A DNA stretch of 30,089 bases, taken from positions 1 through 30,089 of IMG/VR virus record IMGVR_UViG_3300034093_001477. One strand, 5' to 3'. Each line of letters begins with the position of its first letter. Position 1 is the stretch's first letter. The translations under genes and the position numbers were made by a program. Below are positions 16,416-24,300 of the stretch, piece by piece. The notes below the pieces were generated by a model. It made no database searches, had not been told where the DNA came from, and was given only the letters and a program-made list of their open reading frames with translations. The stretch comes from a virus.

Positions 16416-18599
16416 ATGGCACAGTTAAATCTTAGAACAGCTCTTTCATTTGGTCTGACAAACACTCAGATAGACAACAACTTTACGTCGTTGCAAAGAG
16501 ACACTACACTTGCAGTTTCTAATGCTGTGCCATGGGCTCCAAGTACAGCATACACATTAGGACAAATATTATATACTCATGAAAATGCGTATCCTGGAGG
16601 TGGCGCAGAAAGTCTTGGTTTCTTAAAAGTTGGCGTTAATTATGTTATAACATCTGCCTTTGCTCAAGCATTAACTAGTGTAGTTATAACTGGTACTGGC
16701 GGAACTTTTACATGTGCTTCTGCCTCACTTTCTGTTGGTCAAGCTATTAACATTAGAGGTTTTAATAATGGTACTGGTTCTATCACAGGATACTCCAATA
16801 CTGAAATAAACGTTTATTACATCACTGCAACAAACGGAACTACCTCGTTTACTCTTTCTGCAACTGTTGGCGGTGCAGCAATTACTACTACTGCAGGAAC
16901 TCCATCTGGGATCTCTGTTTTCAGAACATCTGCTACTACTACTGCTGGAGCACCAAGCAACTTTGATGGAACTGTATTTACAGCAACATCAGCAGGTTCT
17001 GGTATTGGTTCTGGTGTTGTCAAGCGTGTAACTAGATACTATCAGGTGACTACTGCAGGAACTACTAACACAACAGCACCAAATTGGATAGCACCTACAA
17101 GTTCTACTTCTGGCTCAGTTACCTTATTGGGTATAGATCTACCACCAGCTTACTCACCAGCCGATGTTTTAGAAAAGATTAAATTAGTTGATGGTGCTGG
17201 ATCTGGTCTAGATGCTGATCTATTAGATGGTCAAAATGGTAGTTACTACTTAGATACCAGCGCAAGTTCACAAACAAAAACAGGTGACTTGACCATTAAT
17301 GGAAACTTAACCGTCAATGGAACTACCACAACAATAAATTCTTCTACTGTTGCAGTAGATGATAAGAATATTGAACTAGGCTCAGTGACTGCAGTAACAG
17401 GGTTGGTTGCAACACTAGCAACTGGAACTGTACTTGTTACACTAACTACAGGAACAACTGCAGGATTAATCCCTGGGCAAGCATTAACTAAAACATCTGG
17501 CGCTGGTGCATTTGGTGCAAGCCCTGTAATTGCTAGTATTGAAAGTTTAACTCAATTCACTGCATCTGTTAATCATGCGACTTTAGGATCGATTACTTTT
17601 AATGTTGGTGGTGTCACTGACGCCACTGCCAACAATGGTGGTATTACACTTAAGGGTGCGACAGATAAGACATTTAGCTGGCTTAGTGCTTCTACTGCAT
17701 GGACCTCATCAGAAGATCTAAATCTTGTTACTAGTAAAGTTTATAAGATTAATGGAACATCAGTTCTAAGTGCAACCACTCTTGGCTCTGGTGTTACTGG
17801 TTCTTCTCTAACTTCGGTTGGAACTATTGGAACAGGCACTTGGCAGGGCACAGTAGTTGGACCAACATACGGTGGCACTGGTGTTAACAACGGCACTAAG
17901 ACTATCACTTTAGGTGGTAACTTCACGCACAGTGGTGCACATACACTAAGTCTAACTACTACTGGTAATACCGCAGTAACACTACCAACTACAGGTACTC
18001 TTGCTACATTAGATGGTAGTGAAACATTCTCTAATAAGGCATTTAGTACAGGGGTGGTGATAACTACGTCGGGCTACGGTGGAGCACCCTACGTACCTAA
18101 TGTGTTTTCAGGTGAGATGGCAACATTGGACGTAAATGACAGTGGCATTAATGGTGCTAATATTAGATTAATTGGTAATGAAGCGGTAGGACCAGGACAG
18201 CCTGGTCCTAATAAAACTATAAGAGCGTACCTTAGTACACTGCAGGTTATGAACCATGCATATAATGCTGCTATTCTGCAATTAACAGATACTGGTGCTC
18301 TTACTGTTTCTGGAAACGTTACTGCATTCTCGGATGCTAGACTTAAGAGCAGCTTAAACGTTATCACTGATGCATTGGCCAAGGTAGAACAGCTAACTGG
18401 ATATACCTATACTAGAACTGATAGTGGTGAGCGTCAGACTGGTGTCTTGGCTCAGGATGCTATTAAAGTTTTACCAGAAGTTGTAGATGCTACTGGTCCG
18501 TACATGTCTGTTGCTTATGGAAACTTTGCTGGATTGATCTTTGAAGCTATTAAAGAACTGCATGCAAAAGTTAAAGATCTTGAAAATAAAATAAAATAA
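16416..18599 (+). CDS. Tail fiber with C-terminal S74 intramolecular chaperone
   Basis: The protein has 727 residues. The N-terminus LNLRTALSFGLTNTQIDNNF shares the attachment signature of the fiber at 12950. A W-type module (PWAPSTAYTLGQILY, resuming at RYYQVTTAGTTNTTAPNW) is split by the GTFTC module (about residues 87-172) also seen in the first gene. A ladder region follows (LDADLLDGQNGSYYL, LTINGNLTVNG, NIELGSV), then a block with VGPTYGGTGVNNG nearly identical to that of the next fiber. The last 89 residues start at S639 in SDARLK and continue GYTYTRTDSGERQTGVLAQD to a coiled-coil tail. This is the peptidase S74 chaperone: it drives trimer folding, then cleaves itself off before the Ser using a Ser-Lys dyad (here S639 and K644). 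Mature length would be about 638 residues. The ribosome site is weak (AAAGAA). Confidence 0.88.
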   Translation: MAQLNLRTALSFGLTNTQIDNNFTSLQRDTTLAVSNAVPWAPSTAYTLGQILYTHENAYPGGGAESLGFLKVGVNYVITSAFAQALTSVVITGTGGTFTCASASLSVGQAINIRGFNNGTGSITGYSNTEINVYYITATNGTTSFTLSATVGGAAITTTAGTPSGISVFRTSATTTAGAPSNFDGTVFTATSAGSGIGSGVVKRVTRYYQVTTAGTTNTTAPNWIAPTSSTSGSVTLLGIDLPPAYSPADVLEKIKLVDGAGSGLDADLLDGQNGSYYLDTSASSQTKTGDLTINGNLTVNGTTTTINSSTVAVDDKNIELGSVTAVTGLVATLATGTVLVTLTTGTTAGLIPGQALTKTSGAGAFGASPVIASIESLTQFTASVNHATLGSITFNVGGVTDATANNGGITLKGATDKTFSWLSASTAWTSSEDLNLVTSKVYKINGTSVLSATTLGSGVTGSSLTSVGTIGTGTWQGTVVGPTYGGTGVNNGTKTITLGGNFTHSGAHTLSLTTTGNTAVTLPTTGTLATLDGSETFSNKAFSTGVVITTSGYGGAPYVPNVFSGEMATLDVNDSGINGANIRLIGNEAVGPGQPGPNKTIRAYLSTLQVMNHAYNAAILQLTDTGALTVSGNVTAFSDARLKSSLNVITDALAKVEQLTGYTYTRTDSGERQTGVLAQDAIKVLPEVVDATGPYMSVAYGNFAGLIFEAIKELHAKVKDLENKIK
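17841..18036 (+). repeat. Fiber repeat block, copy 1 (partner 20834-21029)
   Basis: This 196-nt block aligns without gaps to 20834-21029 (constant offset 2993). It encodes WQGTVVGPTYGGTGVNNG and continues to LPTTGTLATLDGSETFSN. Several long stretches are identical in DNA. It marks gene conversion or duplication between two fiber genes. Confidence 0.8.
18188..18209 (+). repeat. Perfect 9-bp inverted repeat in fiber coding sequence
   Basis: Arms AGGACCAGG and CCTGGTCCT flank ACAG. It encodes the collagen-like VGPGQPGPN. No T-run follows, so it is not a typical terminator. Gly-Pro codons easily form such arms. Confidence 0.6.
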
Positions 18600-18602
18600 A
18601 TA

Positions 18603-18608
18603 GAAGGT
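18603..18608 (+). promoter_or_regulatory. Ribosome binding site for the 113-aa gene
   Basis: AGAAGG lies just after the TAA stop of the S74 fiber and 3-5 nt before the ATG at 18612, fixing this start. Confidence 0.55.
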
Positions 18609-18611
18609 AAC

Positions 18612-18953
18612 ATGGCAACGATTTCTAATCTCTATATTGATCAGGGCTCAGAATTTATATCTGTTTTAGACCTTGAAAATAATGATGGTACACCTATGAA
18701 TCTCACGGGATTTAGTGCATATTCTCAATTTAGAAAAAGTTATGGATCTGCCACTGCGTTTACCTTTGAAACTTTGATACTCATACCAAACACTAGTGGT
18801 AAATTACAATTGAAACTTACTGGCGCAAATTCATCTTTGATAAGACCAGGAAGATACCTATACGATGTTGAAATCGTTTCATCGACTAACGTAAAAACAC
18901 GAGTTGTTGAAGGTATATTAACTATTAACCCAGAAATCACGAAGATACCATGA
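18612..18953 (+). CDS. Small beta-sandwich virion protein (BppU-N-like)
   Basis: The protein has 113 residues. It opens ATISNLYIDQGSEFISVLDL, then GTPMNLTGFSAYSQFRKSYG, and ends GRYLYDVEIVSSTNVKTRVV followed by EGILTINPEI. The order (a charged opening strand, LTG-x-x-A-x-x-Q-x-RKS, LTG, GRY-x-YDVE, V-x-EG-x-x-T-x-x-P-E-I/V) matches small immunoglobulin-like proteins common in marine phages and resembles the N-terminal domain of baseplate upper proteins (BppU) in siphophages. Role: probably an attachment or spacer element between fiber genes (inference). The gene overlaps the next by 4 nt (ATGA), a sign of coupled translation. Confidence 0.72.
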   Translation: MATISNLYIDQGSEFISVLDLENNDGTPMNLTGFSAYSQFRKSYGSATAFTFETLILIPNTSGKLQLKLTGANSSLIRPGRYLYDVEIVSSTNVKTRVVEGILTINPEITKIP

Positions 18954-19162
18954 AAGTAAAAGTTAATACAACAGGCACTAGCCAAGTTATTGGCATTGGT
19001 ATACAAGGTCCAGCTGGACCAAATGCTACACTTGCAACGCTACCAGACATAAACGTAACTAATCTACAAAATGGTTCTGTATTAGTATATTCTACACTAA
19101 CGCAAAAGTGGGTTTCTACAACAACACTTGAGTCCCAAACCATGGAAGGTGGATTCTTTTAA
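18950..19162 (+). CDS. Small fiber-cluster protein with collagen-like turn
   Basis: The protein has 70 residues. It has a beta opening (KVKVNTTGTSQVIGIGI), the short collagen-like QGPAGPN, then LPDINVTNLQNGSVLVYSTL and TQKWVSTTTLESQTMEGGFF. The pattern NVTNLQ-x-GSVLVY-x-x-x-x-x-KWV-x-x-x-x-LE is one I associate with short ORFs in marine T4-like phages between the BppU-like gene and a fiber, but no function is established. Start and stop are fixed by the ATGA overlap with the upstream gene. There is no signal peptide or membrane segment. It may form part of a fiber shaft or an attachment adaptor. Confidence 0.68.
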   Translation: MKVKVNTTGTSQVIGIGIQGPAGPNATLATLPDINVTNLQNGSVLVYSTLTQKWVSTTTLESQTMEGGFF

Positions 19163-19171
19163 CGGATCAAC

Positions 19172-19175
19172 GGAG
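19172..19175 (+). promoter_or_regulatory. Ribosome binding site (GGAG) for the 700-aa fiber
   Basis: GGAG lies 8 nt before the ATG at 19184, in a 21-nt gap, and supports that start. Confidence 0.6.
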
Positions 19176-19183
19176 AAAAATAA

Positions 19184-21286
19184 ATGGCATCAATAATTAG
19201 AATTAAAAGATCACCAAACACTGGCGCACCAAGTGGATTATCCAACGGTGAATTAGGATATACATACGGTACAGGTACAGTTAATAATGGAGGCGACAGA
19301 CTATACATTGGACATGGAAACGAAACCAGTGGAATTGCTGCAAACATATCAGTTATTGGTGGTAAGTACTTTACTGATTTATTAGATCACACACCAGGCA
19401 CTCTAACTGCTACCTCTGCTTTATTGGTAGATTCTAATAAGAAGATTGATGATTTATTAGTTGACGATCTACAACTTAATGGTAGTACACTAAGTACCAC
19501 AAATACTAATGGTGATCTGGCAATCACTCCAAATGGTACTGGTAAGACTGTTATTACTAATTTGCACATTAACGATGCAAATACTAGCATTGCGGAATTT
19601 ATTTATGACACAGTTGGTGGAGCAGTTACTGGTGGCACTGGTATCACTATCACTAACAATGATGGCACTAATACCTCTACAGTTTCTATAACTAATACTA
19701 CAGTTACTGGTGCAGGAACTGCTGTTGGTTCTTCTACGGCTATTCCAGTTATTACCTTTAATGCACAAGGTCAATTAACTGCTGTAACAACAGCATCAAT
19801 TACTACTACTCTTGGTATTGCTTCTGATTCTGGTACAGACTCTATTGCTCTTGCAACAGATACACTGTCATTCATTGGTGGTGAAGGTATTGATACTAGT
19901 ATCAATGCAGGTACAAATACTATCACTATTGCAGCAGAAGATGCTACTACTACTAATAAAGGTGTTGCTTCGTTTGACACCAATAACTTTACAGTTACTA
20001 GTGGTGCAGTTTCTACTAAGACTATTACATTAGGTTCTTCAACACTAACCAATGGTTCCACTACCACTGCTATTGCTGGTATTACTGAATTAGCAGTTGA
20101 TAATTTAAACTTTAATGGTAATACAATTACATCTACAGATAACAATGGTGATATTATTTTATCCCCAAATGGTACTGGTAGAGTTGATGTTGCTGGTTCT
20201 ATTATTACTGGTATTGCTGAGCCTGTAAATGCATCTGATGCGGCAACAAAGAGTTATGTTGATACTGTTGCTGAAGGTTTACATATACATGAAGCTGCAC
20301 ATTGTGCAACTACTGATACTCTTGCTGTTCTTTCTGGTGGTACAGTAACATATGCTAATGGAACTGCAGGTGTTGGTGCTACTCTTACTCTTTCTGCTGG
20401 TATAGCAGCGATTGATGGACACACATTAACTGATGGTGATCGAATCCTTGTTAAAAATCAAGCAAATCAAGCACACAACGGTATGTATGTTCGCACTAGT
20501 GCGACAGTTCTTACTCGTTCTGATGACTTTAATGCTGCTGCCGAAATGGCTGGTGGTGACTTTACTTTCGTAGAAAATGGTACTCTTTACGGAAATACTG
20601 GTTGGGTACAAACAGAAGAAGTACTAACTGTTGGTGTAGATATTGTCATCTGGCAACAGTTCTCTGGTACTGGAACATTTACTGCTGGTGCTGGTTTAAC
20701 CATTTCAGGAACAGAGTTTAATGTTAATGGTACAGCAGATCGTATTACTGTTGGTATTGATAGTGTAGATATTGCATCAACTTACGTTGGTCAAACATCA
20801 ATCACAACTCTTGGTACTATTGCTACTGGTGTATGGCAGGGTACATTAGTTGGACCAACATATGGTGGTACTGGTGTTAATAACGGTAGTAAGACCATAA
20901 CATTAGGTGGTAATTTCGCTCACATTGGTGCGCATAGTTTATCTCTAACTACTACTGCCACTACTTCAATAACATTACCAACTACAGGTACTCTTGCTAC
21001 TTTAGATGGTACAGAGACCTTTACGAACAAAACTCTTACTTCTCCTACAGTTAATGGTGGAAGTATTAATAATGCTACAATTGGTGCCGCTACTGCATCT
21101 ACTGGTGCATTTACTACACTAACTTCTAATGGTGCTACAACCTTTACGGCAGCTACTGCTTCTTCAAGTTCTACAACTGGTGCTGTTATTGTAACTGGTG
21201 GTGTTGGTGTCGGTGGAAGTATCTACGGCGCTGGCGCAGCTATATCAACATTGGACGGTTTCAACATTGATGGTGGCACATATTAA
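19184..21286 (+). CDS. Tail fiber protein without C-terminal chaperone
   Basis: The protein has 700 residues. The N-terminus IIRIKRSPNTGAPSGLSNGE, then LGYTYG, RLYIGHG and ISVIGGKYF, is a typical attachment domain of marine T4-like fibers, related to the start of the 1852-aa protein downstream (GDLEYGELALNY, KLYFKN). A ladder of LDGTxT/NGTG units follows (ITPNGTGKTVITN, LSPNGTGRVDVAG). A ~170-residue domain (about 349-519: AATKSYVDTVAEGLHIH, GDRILVKNQANQAHNGMYV, GGDFTFVENGTLYGNTGWV) is paralogous to residues 531-700 of the downstream fiber. Then comes the shared GPTYGGTGVNNG block. It ends VTGGVGVGGSIYGAG and DGFNIDGGTY with no S74 domain. Trimerisation may need another factor. The gene ends just before the terminator at 21314. 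Confidence 0.82.
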   Translation: MASIIRIKRSPNTGAPSGLSNGELGYTYGTGTVNNGGDRLYIGHGNETSGIAANISVIGGKYFTDLLDHTPGTLTATSALLVDSNKKIDDLLVDDLQLNGSTLSTTNTNGDLAITPNGTGKTVITNLHINDANTSIAEFIYDTVGGAVTGGTGITITNNDGTNTSTVSITNTTVTGAGTAVGSSTAIPVITFNAQGQLTAVTTASITTTLGIASDSGTDSIALATDTLSFIGGEGIDTSINAGTNTITIAAEDATTTNKGVASFDTNNFTVTSGAVSTKTITLGSSTLTNGSTTTAIAGITELAVDNLNFNGNTITSTDNNGDIILSPNGTGRVDVAGSIITGIAEPVNASDAATKSYVDTVAEGLHIHEAAHCATTDTLAVLSGGTVTYANGTAGVGATLTLSAGIAAIDGHTLTDGDRILVKNQANQAHNGMYVRTSATVLTRSDDFNAAAEMAGGDFTFVENGTLYGNTGWVQTEEVLTVGVDIVIWQQFSGTGTFTAGAGLTISGTEFNVNGTADRITVGIDSVDIASTYVGQTSITTLGTIATGVWQGTLVGPTYGGTGVNNGSKTITLGGNFAHIGAHSLSLTTTATTSITLPTTGTLATLDGTETFTNKTLTSPTVNGGSINNATIGAATASTGAFTTLTSNGATTFTAATASSSSTTGAVIVTGGVGVGGSIYGAGAAISTLDGFNIDGGTY
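20229..20741 (+). repeat. Paralogous fiber domain, copy 1 (partner 22951-23460)
   Basis: About 170 residues from AATKSYVD to GTEFNVNGT match the downstream fiber in order and spacing: TYANGT-GVGATLT, GDRILVK, HNGMY, LTR-DDFN, AEM-GGDFTFV, GTLY-TGWV, Q-FSGTGTFTAG. The copies diverge at many synonymous sites, so the duplication is not recent. Confidence 0.75.
20834..21029 (+). repeat. Fiber repeat block, copy 2 (partner 17841-18036)
   Basis: Ungapped partner of the block in the S74 fiber (offset 2993). It encodes WQGTLVGPTYGGTGVNNG and continues to LATLDGTETFTNK. Confidence 0.8.
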
Positions 21287-21303
21287 ATTTATTATAAAAG
21301 TAG

Positions 21304-21311
21304 TATAAATA
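21304..21311 (+). promoter_or_regulatory. T4-type late promoter overlapping a terminator (TATAAATA)
   Basis: This is an exact late promoter word in the 74-nt gap before the 1852-aa fiber. Expected initiation about 6 nt downstream (near 21317) falls inside the 5' arm of the hairpin at 21314-21333, so new transcripts should lack the full stem. Confidence 0.7.
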
Positions 21312-21313
21312 TA

Positions 21314-21343
21314 GGGAGAGTCTATACTCTCCCTTTTCTTTCT
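21314..21343 (+). terminator. Intrinsic terminator after the 700-aa fiber
   Basis: An 8-bp perfect stem, GGGAGAGT and ACTCTCCC, flanks loop CTAT and is followed by a T-rich tract (TTTTCTTTCT). It sits 28 nt after the stop codon. It is the clearest terminator in the window. Confidence 0.8.
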
Positions 21344-21350
21344 CCTTTTT

Positions 21351-21354
21351 AGGA
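21351..21354 (+). promoter_or_regulatory. Ribosome binding site (AGGA) for the 1852-aa fiber
   Basis: AGGA lies 6 nt before the ATG at 21361 and directly after a T-run, so it is retained in transcripts starting at the late promoter. Confidence 0.65.
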
Positions 21355-21360
21355 CATTAC

Positions 21361-24300
21361 ATGCCAAATAAAATTATCCTTAAGAAGTCCTCTGTGGCTC
21401 TTAAAGTTCCAGTCGCAGGAGATTTGGAATATGGTGAGTTAGCATTAAACTATGTTGATGAGAAACTGTATTTTAAAAATACATCGAACGCAATCAAGTC
21501 GTTCAATGTAACACAAGCAAATCTAACAATCGGTACTGGCTTATCTGGATCTTTCTACAATGGAACTTCTGCAGTCACAGTTGCGATTAACTCATCTGTT
21601 GTCACACTCGATGGCACACAAACTCTAACAAACAAAACAATCGCTGCTGGTTCAAACACCATCAGCGGTTTAACTAACAGCAACCTTTCTGGTACTGCTG
21701 GAATAACCAACGCCAACTTAGCAAACAGTTCCGTTACTGTTGGTTCTACCGCTATCGCTCTTGGTGCAACCTCCACAACTCTTGCTGGTTTAACTTCTGT
21801 AACTTCAACTACGTTTGTTGGAGCATTAACAGGTAATGCAACAAATGTATCTGGAACAGTTGCTATCGCCAATGGTGGTACTGGTCAGACAACTCGACAG
21901 GCTGCTATAGATGCCCTTGCGGGTTCAGTTACTGCTGGTCAATATTTGCGTGGAGATGGAACAGACGTTGTTATGTCAGCGATTCAAGCTGCAGATGTAC
22001 CAACGTTAAATCAAAATACATCAGGTACAGCAGCCAATGTATCTGGAACAGTTGCTATCGCCAATGGTGGTACTGGTGCGACTTCTGCAGCTGCTGCATT
22101 AACGAATTTAGGTGCTTATGCTGCAGCAAATCCTAGCGGTTATACATCTAACACTGGTACAGTTACATCAATTGCTACTAATAACGGTATTACTGGTGGT
22201 ACAATCACAACCACTGGTACATTAGGTTTAACTGGTCAAGCATTAGCGTTGCATAATCTTGCCACGAATGGTATTATAGCTCGCACAGGCGCAGATACAT
22301 TTGCTGGTAGAACTCTTACTGCCAGCACTGGAATTACTATTTCAAACGGTGATGGTGTAAGTGGAAACCCAACTATTACCAATAGTGCACCAGATCAAAC
22401 AGTTGCTCTAACTGGTGCTGGTGCAACGTCAATTACTGGCACTTATCCAAACTTTACAATAACATCTGTTAACACAACATATTCTAAAGCAACTACTACT
22501 TCACTAGGATTAGTAGAATTAGGATCAGACACTGTTCAAACTGTTGCAGCTAACTCAGTTAGTGCAACAGCATCTCGCTCATATGCAGTTCAGCTTAATG
22601 CAGCTGATCAAATGGTTGTTAACGTACCTTGGGTTGATACCAATACTACGTATACAGATGGTGACGGTATAGCTCTTACAGGCACGGTGTTTAGTGTTGC
22701 TGCAGGCAGCGGTTTAGTACAAGAAGCATCTGGTCTTGCCCATGCTGATACGTCTTCACAGGCTTCTGTAGATAATGCAAACGGTAACGTTATACAGGAT
22801 ATCACTCTTGATACGTTTGGGCACATTACTGCAATTACGTCACTTGATCTTGACGGTAGATACTATACTGAGACAGAAGCAGATTCAAGATTCGTGAACA
22901 CTGCTGGTGATACCATGACAGGGTTCTTAACCTTGCATGCAGACCCAACAAGTTCGCTACATGCTGTAACAAAACAATACGTAGATAGTATCGCCCAAGG
23001 TTTGCATGTACATGCACCAAGTCTTGTAGCCACTCCTGGAACGCTAACTTCTATTACTGGCGGAACAATAACATATGCCAATGGAACAAGTGGAGTTGGT
23101 GCAACTCTCACAGTATCAGGTGGAACATATGGTGTTATCGATGGCGTTAATATCGCAACAGTAGGAACTCGAATCCTTGTTCGTGCTGAAGCCAATACTG
23201 CGCACAATGGTATTTACACTTACACAAGCAGCACTGTATTAACAAGAGCTGAAGATTTCAATACATCTGCCGAAATGGGCGGCGGTGATTTTACATTCGT
23301 TCAACAAGGTACACTGTATAACGACACTGGTTGGGTTCTGCCTGACCCTGTTACTACGGTTGGCACAACTGGAGTAGTATTCTCCCAATTCTCTGGTGCT
23401 GGAACATACACTGCTGGTTCTGGATTAACTTTAAACGGTACACAGTTTAGTCATACTGATACTTCGAGTGCTGCAACTTTAACAGCTTCTGGAAGAACTT
23501 ATGTAACTGGTTTAACATTCGATACATTCGGTCACGTCACTGCATATACTACTGGTACTGAAACCGTAGTTGACACAAACACTACATATAGTGCCGCAAC
23601 TTCTACAACTCTTGGTCTAGTAGAATTGTTTAGTGACACAGCTCAAACAGTTGCAGCTAACGCAGTATCAGCAACAGCTTCTAGAACATATGGGCTTCAA
23701 CTAAATGCGGCTAGCCAAGGTGTAATAAATGTACCTTGGACTGATACTGTTTATACTTTACCAACAGCTACGTCAACTGCTTTAGGTGGAGTAGAACTAT
23801 TCAGCGATACAGTGCAGACCGTTGCTGCCAATGCGGTCTCAGCAACAGCTTCTAGAACATATGGCGTTCAGTTCAATTCTGCAAATCAGATGGTTGTTAA
23901 CGTACCTTGGACTGATACCGACACCGACACGAACACGGTTACTCGTTTAAGAGGAACTGCATCAGGCACTTATAACTCAGGTGATCTTACTTTACTTGCT
24001 GGTTCAAACGTAACAATAACTCAAAGTGGTACTGACTACACAATTGCAGCATCTCAACCTACGGTTGGTGATGGTACTCTTTCTGTTACCACTAAGACTG
24101 CTGGCGCAACTAATACTGACGTCACTCTTGAATTGAGTGGTGCGTATAGTGCAAACACTTCTACCAATAGAACTATTAAAGCAGTTGTAGGTCCAGCACT
24201 TACAAACCTTGCCACACTAATGGCTACTGCTGGTGCGGGATTCATTAGACGAACAGCAACGGCAGACACTTATTCTATTGATACTAGCACATATTTAACT

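Noticed and set aside
18595-18602. AATAAATA, 7 of 8 match to the late promoter word before the 113-aa gene
   Set aside because: Initiation about 6 nt downstream would remove the AGAAGG ribosome site of the gene at 18612.
19007-19020. 14-nt palindrome GGTCCAGCTGGACC
   Set aside because: Explained by collagen-like GPAGP codons; no T-run and no gap.
20426-20611. Minus-strand open frames opposite the fibers and elsewhere
   Set aside because: They lie opposite strongly supported + strand genes, have no ribosome sites, and consist of low-complexity complements of Thr/Ala/Gly codons.
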